Assembly: GCF_945859685.1 (NCBI RefSeq)
Contig: NC_079147.1
Location: 179,659,174-179,723,173, forward strand
DNA from: Eupeodes corollae
Lineage: Eukaryota; Arthropoda; Insecta; Diptera; Syrphidae
Direction of reading: 5' to 3'
DNA: 64,000 bases
Shown here one piece after another: positions 48,144 to 59,153 of the stretch (position 1 is its first letter; every line of letters starts with the position of its first letter). The notes under the pieces were generated by a model. It made no database searches. It had not been told where the DNA came from and saw nothing but the letters and a program-made list of their open reading frames with translations. The position numbers were made by a program, and so were the translations under genes.

Positions 48144-48700
48144 GGTAATCCTCAAGTAATTGAAGATGCACCCACAAAAACTTACTGTTTCGTGCACCCT
48201 TTGATCCAGAGGTGTAGTTGGACCTTCCTTTTTCGAAAACGACGATGGAACGACTGTCACTGACAATTCGAAATACTATGGTTATACGATAGCCGACTGT
48301 TTTGTCTGCAATAGGAGAATACGGCTTGGAGAATATGTGGTGGAAAGATGGTGCTACATGTCACACAGCTCAAGCGAATATGGCTTTATTCCAAGGGACA
48401 TTTCTAGGCTGCATAATTTCTCGTCGTGGCGATATCCTGCGATTTGACACCGCAGAACTTTTTTTTTGTGGGACTTCGCAAAAAGCTCTTGTTTATGGAG
48501 ATAGGCCTTTAACTCTTGATAAGTTAAAAACAAACATTCCTGTATGGTGAGCAACTAGTTTTCAGGTTTCGTTACTCTAAACATTTATATAGGAAGGGCT
48601 GAACTAACACTTTATGTGAAATTACAAGAAGCTTTCAGGAATTAGTTTGTTGATTGCGACCGTCGTCAAATCCCGAATACTTATGTGTCTAGAAGACTTT
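48144..48700 (+). pseudogene. Tc1/mariner-type transposase relic (copy 3), 3' half
   Basis: Resumes with PQVIEDAPTKTYCF (48150-48190), then NMWWKDGATCHTAQANMAL and a damaged CDLTP..FFF..L region, VYGDRPLTLDKLKTNI. DGATCHTA holds the second catalytic D. Confidence 0.75.
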
Positions 48701-51241
48701 AAAAACAAAAAAAAACTGCGAATGAGAGTTTAAAAGATGTGAATATAACCTCATGAAACTATATTCGTTAAAGGCAAAACCACACATGATAGTGAGAAGA
48801 AGTGCATTTTTGATACCTTATTTTAAGAAAATTTTAGCCCATAACAGCTGAAATTTCAGAGCTTGCTTTAAGGGTTGTAGAAAGTAGACTTTGGGATCGG
48901 TTTCGAGTTAATCTAACGTGTTTTTTCAATAAGAAAAACAACTTTCAGACTCTAAAATGTTAATAGAAATTCATAGCTCTATCTAGAAAAATATAAGTTT
49001 AAACTAAACTAATATTAATTATTAATTTAAATTCGATAGAAAGAACTTCTTTTAGAAAAAATTTAAAAATATTTAGTGTTTTAGATTTTGTTCTTATAAA
49101 AGTTTCTATATCAAAACTTGGAGAATCAAGTTAATGAGAAAGTAGGTTATTGGAGGATCAATCATCCAATTGCAGTTCAAAATTATATTGAGGCAGGAGT
49201 TAAATACTAATATGGCGCTCGAACTTTCAATTATAGAAATAACAACACACGAATTTACCAATGATGATCTGATTTAAATAGGACTAAGTCCATAACATTT
49301 TAATCCTTCAAAAACTCAACATTTTTAAGAAAGAATTCTAAAAAATACGATTAAAGATTTAAGATCTTTAAAGGTCAACATTAAATGATTTGTTTTTGTT
49401 TTTAAGGAACAATTTTAGCTCTCAATTATTCCGACGTTACAACTTTGCCACATAAACTATATAAATAATACCAAATGCGATAGCTCAGACCCAAACACAC
49501 ATTGGATGCAATCATCAAATCACACTCACACCACCTCCTGTATCCTGTCGCCTTTCATATTTATACCACAAAATTTCCCTCCATTTTTCACTTGAATGTT
49601 TGTTAATTTATTTTTGTTTTAATTTCGCGTTTTTCATTAATCCCTTTTTTTAGTCTTGTTTTTGTTAAACACAGCAAACAAACACCACCACTAATATCAA
49701 AAAAAGCAAAGACCAAAAAGAAAAAAACATTATGCTTCTGTCACCATGTGAACAAAATAATTGAGAAAAATAAAAAAACACCGCAAAACATCCAAAAGAG
49801 CCAACTTAACGGTGATATAAGCAAATGTTAAAAAAAAAGAAACAAAACTAAATAATTAAAAAAAAAAGAAAAATTAGTAAAAGAAAAAATAACACCAAAA
49901 ACTGAAAATGGAAAAACGAGGGTTTTATATGCTTAAAGAACTGCAGAGACTCACCCACCCTGTAAAACAAGAGGTTTTTCACTTTGTTCCTGATGTTGAT
50001 GATGAATTCATCATTTTTATTGCTAAAAGGCTTGAAGCTTTAGCTTTTACTTTTTTATAAGTTTTTCTTTTATTTTGATTTTGTTGCAACACTTCGAGCA
50101 TTAACTGTGAGTCAAACTCCTTAACAGAAAAATAAAAAAGGAAAATGATTTTTTCCAGTTTTATGACTTAAGGAGGTGTGCATTGTGCTTTGGGATACTT
50201 GGCAAAATTGTTTCGTTAAAATTTTCAATGTTTTTCTTGTATTATTTTATATTTTTTTTTTTTCATTTTGATGGAATATGAAATTTACTTTGTGCTTATT
50301 TTAAAAAAAGAGAAGTAAATCAGAAAACTAGGAGCGAGTTGGGTGACATTTTTTAAGGACCTTAGAAAGAAAGTGTATATTCAGTTTATACTCCTAGGTA
50401 GGTAGGTACCCACGTTTCGTCAAGAAAATATAAGTAAGTGATATGGAAGAAAGGAAGGACCCATAGGATGATGATATGGCATCCACATCCACATCATCAT
50501 CATCATCAAAACATAAAACAATGAAGCTTCTTGTCTTTCAATTGACATTGGCTTTTATGTGTGTTTTGTTTGCACTTTTGGTTGTTTTTCTTTCATTTTT
50601 ACATTTTTTCATTTTACATTTTTTCACTTTCAACAGTTGGGTGTTTTTGTTTTTATTTTGCTTTCTATTTCTACCATCCATCCTTTACACCACCATTTGT
50701 TGTCGTATGTGAGTATGAAAAAAGTAGAAAACGAAGAAGAAAAGGACTTTAGGATGCGCTTAAGAAGAAGAAGAAGAACAGGCCCACTTAAAGAATTGAG
50801 CACGAACGAAAATACATATATGTTTATGAAAAAGTGAGTGGTTGACATTTCCACCATCATCAGGCATCAGGAGTGAAATGTGAAGTGAAATGGAATTTAA
50901 ATATTTGGCAAGTGGCAGTGAATATTTTGTTTCTTTCTTAAGTTTTCAACTTGTAAGAATAGGTACCTATTACTTTACGTGTTATTGTTTCTTTATAAGG
51001 TTTTAAGTGAAATGAGAACATTGTTGTTCCTAAGGCAACGCCAGCGCCATCGCCAGTAACGAAATAAGGGCTCTTGGATAGGTTCATGTATTTGTTTAAG
51101 GACAACACGATAAAAAGCAATTAGCTATCTTTTCTTTGTTTCTATTTTATTTTTTTTTTTAAATCTTAAAGGAAAGTGAAAATTAAATTTTAAAATTTCA
51201 TAGGAAAAATTTAGTTAATGTTTAGCTCTATTATTGAACAT
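48701..51241. other. No gene recognised; AT-rich, purine-run-rich
   Basis: Probably tai upstream intron or leader region. Poly-A and GAAAAA runs at 49640-49920. A TATAAATA word on the minus strand near 49560. Open frames at 50476-50860 are hydrophobic low-complexity. No supported exon. Confidence 0.35.
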
Positions 51242-52160
51242 GGGGCCCTACTTTGTAACTCGATTCTACTTTTGATTCTATTCGAAACTCATTTCCGATT
51301 CTTCTTTCAAATCGTGCTACGTATGGAAGTAGAATCGGATGCCGGTTATATCAACTTGTTTTCAAAAAGTTTTGTACTTTCGAAAGAGTATCGAATTTTT
51401 TGAAATTTTTAAAAACAAAAAACAAAATCACCAAATTTTTGGACGAGAATATTTACTACAGTTTACTACACCGTTTGAATTTTGTCCAATTTGTAAAGAA
51501 ATGATGAACGGTGCGAGCAAATTGAACGCAGAAGAATAAGAGATTATACCAAAATAATGGAGCTCAGTGAGAAAAGGTTTCTACAAATATAAATGGTAGA
51601 ACATTTGAACTCATTCTTAATCAAAAATATATACTCTTGTTTTAGTTTTTTTTGAGAGTTATCGTCTTTCTAAAGACGGGTTTTTACTTGACACCATCCA
51701 CTTGCAAGAAAGCAAAATGTTGTTCCAATTATAATTAAGTTATCAGCAGCATTTAATTTGTCGGTAACAGAAGGTTACCGAAACCAAATCGGTGGTGACA
51801 AGAACGCTGGAAGTGCACAACAAACCATGTCAAAAATACTTGCCGAAGTTTTCACTTCAATTAAGTCATTTGCCCGCTGATGATGAATTTTGAAATGAAT
51901 GAGGAAGAGAAACGATAGTCCAAACGCTATTTTTGGCAAAAATCACGAATGACGAGTGATTATTTTCGATTTCGCCTTGTTTTGAATTCTACTTTCGAGT
52001 TACGTAGTTCCTCGTTTATTCAAAATTTTATAAGAATATAGTTGGCACTATTAGAACTATTCGATTCCCGGTGGCTCGATAGTAGTCAAAAATATACATG
52101 GTACCAATTTTTCGAATTCGAGGAATTTCATTGTAGAATCGAGCTGCATAATAGGGGCCC
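51242..52160 (+). pseudogene. Decayed PIF/Harbinger transposon with GGGGCCCTA ends
   Basis: Left end GGGGCCCTACTTTGTAACTC and inverted right end GGGCCCCTATTATGCAGCTC continue into a shared CTCGATTCTAC. Between them, broken frames read RRRIRDYTKIMELSEKRFLQ, then NQIGGDKNAGSAQQTMSKIL (51780-51845) and EEEKR, resembling the N-terminal and HTH parts of Harbinger transposases. The catalytic part is missing or unreadable. Confidence 0.6.
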
Positions 52161-53539
52161 TGATAAGATTGGAAAGCAATCAAAGGTTAAACTTGAACTG
52201 TGTACTTAAAAGAAATGTGAGCGAAGGTTTTCAATTTTTAGTTAAATTTAAATGACAATTTTGGACCATTTCACTAAACACTTTTCACTTTGCAACTAAG
52301 CAAAATTTTAATATCCTGCAAAGTAAAAGTACATAGAGTTTCAAAAAAATTGCAAAGTCCAAAAACTTTTCAATTTTTCAGGCTCTATTTAAAAAAATGA
52401 AAAAAGTAAGAGTTTCACCAATTTAAAATACAACTTGCAATTAATTCGTATTTTAAAAAGTTCCTAAATCTTAAATGTTAGACAGAAATTCATAAATGAC
52501 AATATTCGACACTCGATGAACTACTCTAAAGGCGGTTGCTTTGCTGAGTCTGTCCATAGATACAACACCGTGATATTGGGCCCCTTTCTAAGCCCAATCT
52601 AGTGTACACAAAAGTTGTTGCAAGGTACTTTTCTTTTGGCTATAGAATTGTATTTTATTTTGTATTCTAGAAAACACAAATAAAATGGTACTTTTCTTGT
52701 TAATCGAAAACTCTCTTTTGTCGACAAATCATTTCTAATAGTTCCGAAATTAATTCTTAGTTTTACTAGTCTTGGTTACTATTATGTATTTACTTCTTTG
52801 TTTTCACAATATTCTACAAAACAATTAATTTGTTCTTATCAATTTTTATACAACAGCTTTTCAAAAGAATTTTTTTTGTATAAACTGTCAAATTTCATTG
52901 AAGGATGGCTGTAGATGTGGATTGATTATAAAACCTTTAAAAAATCAGAAATTTTTGAAATTGAGATAAATCAACGCGTTAACCCGTAAAGGAGATTGAA
53001 AAAAAAAGATTTTAAAAAAAGTGAATATTTTTTCTAAGCCAAAACATCTCACGAACTAATAACGTTGGCGACTTGAATTGATTGATATAATTTTGAAAAC
53101 AATTCAAAAAACGTTTTTTTTTATAAATCAAAATATAAATCAACATATAATTGTCACCTTGCAGCAAATAATAGTTTTATCTCCAAAATAATTGTATGAA
53201 AGAATTCAGTTTTCGACGAGTGGTAAAATTTCGAGAAAAATCGAATGACAATTTTTCAAAAAATAAAAACTTAAACAAAATCATAGCAAGTTGGTGAAAA
53301 TTGATTTTTGACTCAAATATCTTTTCAAAAATTAAAAATATTGGCTTCAAACTTATTTCATTTTATACATTTTATAGTTTAGTTTAGTTTATTTAATCAA
53401 TCAATCTGAGATTAACATTCTCTTTTAGATTACATAAATATAAATAAAAATAACGAAAAAATAGTAACTTAGATATATAATAAATATTTAAAAAAAAGTA
53501 CAGAAAACATAAATTTGACATATGTATATATCACAATAA

Positions 53540-56500
53540 TTAATTAAATAACAAAATTAACATTAAATGTTTTTTAAAAGTTTCTCGTGAACTGTGCATA
53601 CAAATATCTATCTTTTCAATTACAGCATTGGTTTCTCTGATGCAACGCATAATCGGTACATTTCTACCATAATTACTTCTAGAAAAAGTCTCCCTTAAAT
53701 GAAAACCTATACGAAGGCCTCTACTGGGAAAATAAAATTGTATTTGCTCTAGCAAGTAAGGACACATAATATGACTTCTTACTATATCCTTTATCATCAT
53801 AATAGAAAAATACTTTCTTCTGACCTCAAGCGTTTGCATACCAAAAAGCAAACATCTCACATTATATGCGGGCATAATAATGTTCCAATTTAGCTTAAAA
53901 AAACAATATCTTGTGAAACTTCTCTGAATCCTTTCAATTCTCAATGAATGATTTGCATAGTACGGATTCCAAACCACACAACAGTATTCCAGGGTAGATC
54001 TCACAAAAGCCATATAAAGAGATTTAAGAGCATATGAATCGGAGAATTCTCTAGTGTTCCTTTTTAGAAAACCCAACATTTTATAAGCTTTATTAACTAT
54101 ATAGTCAATGTGACTACTAAATGTGAACTTCCTATCAAATATGACTCCTAAATCCTTCTTTTCAGTGACTTTGTCTAGTGTTATATTATTTATAGTGTAA
54201 TCAAATACTATTGGTGCGATTTTCCTTGAGCATATAAAGCTTTGACATTTGGCTACATTTAAGAAAAGAAGATTTTTATTACACCATGATGCAAGTTCAC
54301 ATAAATCTTCTTGCAATAAAAAACAATCATTTATAGAATGTATAGTTCTGAATATTTTTACGTCGTCAGCATATAATAAATACCTGGAAAACTGGAAAAT
54401 GTCAGGAATATCATTGATAGACAAATTAAAGAACAAAGGACCAATGTGACTTCCTTGAGGGACGCCCGAGGTTACTTTTATGCACTTAGAAACATATCTG
54501 TGTATCTTAACGAATTGGGTTCGATCTGTAAGATACGAACGTATCCATTCTAAAAGTATGGAGTGGATACCAAGTTTGGACAATTTGTATAATAATATTT
54601 CATGGTTAACTCTATCAAATGCTTTGGCAAAGTCAGTAAAGATGATGTCGGTCTGGAGACCGCTTTCAAATCCACTAACAACTAAATCACACAAAATAGA
54701 GAGATTTGTAGCTGTAGATCTGCCGGAAACAAATCCATGCTGAGAATCAGATACTATTTGTTTAGTAAGAAAAGTGAGCTTATCACATACAATTTTCTCA
54801 AAAATTTTAGGAATAATAGATAACTTACATATTGGTCGGTAATTACATATTTTTTGCTTTGCTCCAGACTTAAAAATCGGAGATATGTACGATATTTTCC
54901 ACTCATTTAAAAATTCGCCTGTCTTCAGAGACTTATTAAAAATAAGCAACAAGGGTAACGCGAGAGACGTTGCACATTTTTTGATTATCTTGGGAGATAT
55001 ACAATCTGGACCAAGTCCTTTGTTTTCATCAATCCCATTTAACGCTTCAAGTACATCTGATATTTCTAACTGAATAATTCCTATATCAACTACATTAGAT
55101 GGAGTAAATTCAGGAAGCTCGTTAGAAGACGTAACTGCGTAAACAGAATCAAAAAAATCGGCAAAAAGATTGCAGATAGTTTGCAAATCACTAGATATAG
55201 AACCCGAAAACTCCATACAATTTGGTAAACCACTAAATTTTCTTTTAGAGTTAATAAAATTCCAAAAGCTTTTGCTTTCCTTCCTAACTTTGGATTCAGC
55301 TGTTGAAACATATTTACCATACAAAAATTTATTTAACACCTCAAAAGACTTTTCGATTACAAGATAGTTCTGTCTGAAAACCAAATTATTTTTGTCTTTT
55401 TTGTATTGTTTATATGCTTTATTTTTTTTATTTTTGAGCTTAGAAAGTCTGTCATTATACCATGGTGGGTTGGAATTCTTTCTACTTATTTTTTTCGGAA
55501 TAAAACTTTCAGATGCTTGTTTTAAATAAGTTTTAAAAGATACGAACGCTTGGGTCAGATCTTGGCTTTCTATTATGGACTCCCACGGTAATGCATTTAA
55601 AAATAAATTCATTGCATCGAAATTACCATGCTTATAATCAAAAAAATAGTCAATATCATTAGTGGTTTGAAAATAGGCTAAGAGCTTACAATCTATGATT
55701 AGGCTAATATGATGCTGAGAATTTTGAACCACCGGTGAAAGAGCTTTGTCAACGCTCACTTCTAGCTCATTATCAACAAATACTAAATCTAATATGCGAT
55801 TCAATAAATTAGGAACATTATTTTTTTGCAATAAATTAAACTGGCTGTAAAAATCTATTACAGAACACTCAATTTCAGTTTTAACGTTGAAAGGAATTAA
55901 ACATTTATCTTCAGCATCAAATTTCCAATTTACATCACCGATATTATAATCGCCCAAACAAATTATGTGATCAGATGGATTTAAGGAATTAAACAAATTA
56001 CGACAATTTTCAATGTGAATATTATATAAATCTAATGGGCTTCCAGGTGGAATGTAACTAGCGGTTATATATAAAATTAAGATGTACTTTAACAATTAAT
56101 TGATCAATATCGAAACAAGTGTTGTTATTGCTTGAGTATAATTCAATTTGGTTCGAAATAAAATTAGTTTGAATGGCGATAATAATTCCACCGCCTCTAT
56201 TAAGACCAGTTTTCGTTGAACAACGATCTTTCCTATATACAGCATATTGATTACAATTAAAAAGTTCTGTTGTATGATGGCTATCATTAAGCCAGGTTTC
56301 AATCAAAACTATTATATGATAATTACAAGTAGCAAAATATAAAAATAAATTATTTAATTTAGTTCTTACTCCACCAACATTTTGATAATAAATATTAAAA
56401 TCACCAAAACTAAGTAATTCTTGATCAAAAACAGCTTCAGCAGCAACATCTACGGCGACATCCACGGCAGCATCGTCAGCAACAGAAACTACTCTTGACC

Positions 56501-56846
56501 GTAATTCATTGGCAACAATAACGTCAGCCAGGAGATCATCTATAACATCAACGTTAACTTCATCGATAGTTATATCATTATCCACAGCATCAAAATTATT
56601 TATATCTTCATCATCAGCATTCACATCATCAGAGACAACAACAAAGTCATCTAAAATATCAACACCACCAGCAACAATATCAGCAGCAACAACATCAGCA
56701 GCAACAACATCATCAGCAACAACATCATCAGCAACAACATCAGCAGCAACAACATCATCAGCAACAACAACATCAGCAATAACATCGGCAATAACACCAG
56801 CAAGAGCAATACCTAGGTCGTTTGAGTTCTTTCCGGTGGTGGATCG
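53540..56846 (-). pseudogene. LINE 2 ORF2: APE endonuclease and reverse transcriptase, one frameshift
   Basis: The frame enters from the ORF1 heptamer and has no ATG before the endonuclease. It starts with a DVVA-rich acidic repeat (56640-56820), then endonuclease motifs FNIYYQNVGGVRTKL, LIETWL and RGGGIIIAI. Near 56060-56075 a TATATA run carries a frame change, after which it continues YITASYIPPGSP and CLGDYNIGDVNW. The RT shows NYRPICKLSIIPKIFEKI, FTDFAKAFDRVNHEIL, GVPQGSHIGPLFF and YADDVKIF, ending at 53540. The usual SDH near the endonuclease end reads SQHHISL. About 1100 residues if the shift is a sequencing or recent error. Confidence 0.85.
56640..56810 (-). repeat. GTTGTTGCTGAT-type microsatellite encoding DVVA repeats
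   Basis: Trinucleotide-based repeat (plus strand ATCAGCAACAAC units) between ORF1 and the endonuclease of LINE 2. It is open in the ORF2 frame. Confidence 0.75.
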
Positions 56847-58147
56847 TTTTTTGGCTTGTAATTAAATGGGCGAATACGAATACCCTTAGGCCAGAGCTCA
56901 GAGTTGTATATCAAATGCACATATTCCAGAGGAGTACCAATTTTAAAATTGATAAATTTTAACTTTTTCATATCTTCATTCGACGCCATTAGCTTATAAC
57001 ATGGAAAAAGATAGGCATCGAGTTTAGTTTTAGATTGAATATAATCGGTGATATTTTCAGTTGATGTTTCCTTTCTGAAACTGGATAAATGAAACCACCT
57101 CATTTTACTAAAAACATTTTTTTTTAAGATGTCCGCATCTATATTTGCACCTGACTTAAAACTGGGTCTGTTAGAAGAATATTGAATTCGAGCATTTTCA
57201 GTTTTAGAGTCGTCAACACAAGCAGAAGTCAAATCATGAGCATTAATATTAGCAACACCTTTGTTGTCGTCACCGTCGACGTCGGCATCGCCGTCGGCGG
57301 CTTTCACAGATTCATCAACATCAAAACAAACATTATTAGCATTTCTTTTACTAAGAGGATCCTCAATTTCAATTTCAAATGCAGTACCCAAACCCACATT
57401 CGTTGCTGTCATCTCACTCGCACCAACAGCATTATTCCGATTGACGGGAGAGGAAGTGGAACCTATGTCTAAGCTATTTCTTAAAAGAGAAATGGAATTA
57501 GAATGCACTCCCACGAGAGCAGCAGAGCATGCAGCAGCGTCGTCACCGTCATTTTTTTGCACAAAAACTTCTTCTTTTTGCACCTCTTCTTTGGAGATGG
57601 AAATTTTCGATGATGAGGCAGGCAGTGCGGAAGGTTGTTGTTTTTGTGGTTTTTTATTACTTGGAATTTTCGATGAAGTTTTTGGGGAGGGCGAGGGATT
57701 TATATTAGTTATTGAGAGTCGATTAGTTGCGGGAGAAGAGTGGAATTTGGTTTTTATTATTTTTTTATTAAGAGGCACAATAGCTTTTGTGAGCCGTTGG
57801 CCCTTCGTAGAATTACGCACTTCTCTACTGACATCTAATTGTTTTTGTTTTTTTTCTGTTTCTACCTTTTGTGTGGCAATAACTTTGTGAGAACTAGGTA
57901 ATTTATGTTCGGAATCCGATTCATGTAAAAGAGCAACACAGTCAAACAGTTTATTTATTAAAGAAGGTAGAACTATGTTCGCACAATTTTCACATTTCCA
58001 GATTATGACCGAACTAGACTTTATGATTTTTATTTCAAAGTCACTTAGCAGAGAACATATGGCATGAAATGGGATACCGCATATACCGCACAAGACAGTA
58101 TCACTGCTGTTTAGTAAATCGGTACACTTTCCGCACAGATTACTCAT
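56813..58147 (-). CDS. LINE 2 ORF1: PHD-like zinc finger protein
   Basis: 444 residues from the ATG at 58147; the frame extends 11 codons upstream without an ATG. The N-terminus has a Cys/His cluster CGKCTDLLNS, CGICGIPFHAIC and WKCENC typical of PHD-type fingers in CR1-like ORF1 proteins. The middle is Ser/Lys and Asp-rich. The C-terminal RWFHLSSF, DAYLFPCYKL, FKIGTP and LWPKGIRIRPF is a conserved ORF1 terminal region. It likely binds nucleic acid in the retrotransposition RNP. The frame stops at TAG 56813-56815, eleven codons after an A_AAA_AAC heptamer. Confidence 0.85.
   Translation of the reverse strand: MSNLCGKCTDLLNSSDTVLCGICGIPFHAICSLLSDFEIKIIKSSSVIIWKCENCANIVLPSLINKLFDCVALLHESDSEHKLPSSHKVIATQKVETEKKQKQLDVSREVRNSTKGQRLTKAIVPLNKKIIKTKFHSSPATNRLSITNINPSPSPKTSSKIPSNKKPQKQQPSALPASSSKISISKEEVQKEEVFVQKNDGDDAAACSAALVGVHSNSISLLRNSLDIGSTSSPVNRNNAVGASEMTATNVGLGTAFEIEIEDPLSKRNANNVCFDVDESVKAADGDADVDGDDNKGVANINAHDLTSACVDDSKTENARIQYSSNRPSFKSGANIDADILKKNVFSKMRWFHLSSFRKETSTENITDYIQSKTKLDAYLFPCYKLMASNEDMKKLKFINFKIGTPLEYVHLIYNSELWPKGIRIRPFNYKPKNDPPPERTQTT
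56846..56852 (-). promoter_or_regulatory. Candidate -1 ribosomal frameshift site A_AAA_AAC
   Basis: ORF1 reads AAG-CCA-AAA-AAC-GAT here, so the heptamer is in the correct phase. After a -1 slip the frame is open from 56846 into ORF2 with no stop. By hand, CACCGG (56833-56838) can pair with CTGGTG (56795-56800), starting 7 bases after the heptamer; this 6-bp stem is modest and a pseudoknot is not shown. Confidence 0.65.
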
Positions 58148-59153
58148 CGTAGGCAAAAAGTCTAATAAAGATTCAAACAAAAATATTCTTACGAGTACAA
58201 GACCAAGACTTTCCTGTCACACAGGTTAACACAAACTGAAATTTACAATAAAGCATTGATTTTGATTGAGGACATATCAAACAAACTATTGATTCAATTA
58301 GGCCTGACCGCACCCAATCGTCAAATGCCTGATGCTTTTAACCAAGAAGAGTAAAACTGTATGATCTTAACACTTTGAAAGAATTTATACAAAAAAAGAA
58401 AATATTGTTTCCGACAGCCAGTCAAATTTTTTCAGAAATCTAACAGTCATTTTTTTTTATAAAAATTAATATCTACAAAAAATATTCTCGTGAATAAATG
58501 AAGGTAATGAAGGTATTTACTTCAAAACGATTTCATTCTGTGTTAAATTTTCGTAGACAAATGTTCTATGCACTTTTTTGGATAAGAAAAAAAAGACTTC
58601 CAATAAATTTTATCTAAAATTAGTAAAAATTGATTTTCGACTAAAGATCTCGTTACCAAAAGTAGATTTTGAAATCAAACTATTTCAAAATATTCCTAAA
58701 ATTGTTGGTAATTTTAATTAAATCTTTAAGAAAAATTTAAATGATTTATTGTTGGAATATTTTGTTAAAGTTTTAAGCATGTCAAATCGAGAGACACGGC
58801 ATGGAAATTTATCAGTGAGGGTTGCATGCTAGCCTCTTTTTTTATAAGTTTTTGACAATTATCAAAAACAAAGTTTAATTTGCAAATGAAAATTTCTTAT
58901 ATTATTATAAATATAACACTCTTTGTATTGTTTGGTGAAACAAACAAAACAAATACTTTGGAAATTAGCAAAACTTTTCTCTTTTCAAAAAAGACAAATT
59001 GCAAATTTGAGTTTGTTAAAATGTATTTTGCAAAGGGTAAGACTTTTCAATTTAATAATTTTTTTGTTTCCAAATTTGCATTTTGTAAAACCTAATTTAG
59101 AAATTGAAAGAGGAAAGTTGCAAAGTGAAAAGTGTTTGGCAAAATAGGGCCCT

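Larger units (their letters stand above)
53372..58215 (-). mobile_element. LINE 2: PHD-finger ORF1 plus APE-RT ORF2, nearly complete
   Basis: About 4.8 kb on the minus strand. The 3' end has a short repeat tail (AAACTAAACTAAACT) rather than poly-A, as in CR1-like LINEs. ORF1 is intact; ORF2 has one frameshift. The 5' boundary near 58215 is approximate. Related fragments lie at 47072-48143 and 62860-64000. CR1/Jockey group by RT motifs; clade not resolved. Confidence 0.85.
52262..59153. mobile_element. GGGCCCT-tipped DNA element, long copy (family A), interrupted by LINE 2
   Basis: Left end GGACCATTTCACTAAACACTT...TTTGCAAC (52262-52302) is inverted at the right end AGTTGCAAAGTG...CAAAATAGGGCCC (about 59116-59152). 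52560-52920 matches the short copy at 21270-21610, and 58985-59025 matches 21640-21670, in the same order. Removing LINE 2 leaves about 2 kb. No transposase seen in the remaining parts. Confidence 0.5.

Noticed and set aside
49520..49560. Minus-strand ATG followed by a phase-compatible donor (GGT|GTGAGT) as the first tai exon
   Set aside because: The ATG directly follows a TATAAATA word with no room for a leader, and similar chance combinations occur elsewhere (for example about 61612).
50476..50860. Plus-strand membrane protein gene from overlapping hydrophobic open frames
   Set aside because: T-rich low-complexity DNA gives hydrophobic translations in several frames at once; no conserved motif or splice context.
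56640..56810. CRISPR-like array
   Set aside because: It is a trinucleotide microsatellite with no spacers, inside a eukaryotic retrotransposon.
56509..56865. Plus-strand Ser/Thr-rich 118-codon protein
   Set aside because: Antisense translation of the LINE 2 microsatellite and ORF2 start.
57182..57890. 209-codon plus-strand open frame
   Set aside because: Antisense shadow of LINE 2 ORF1.
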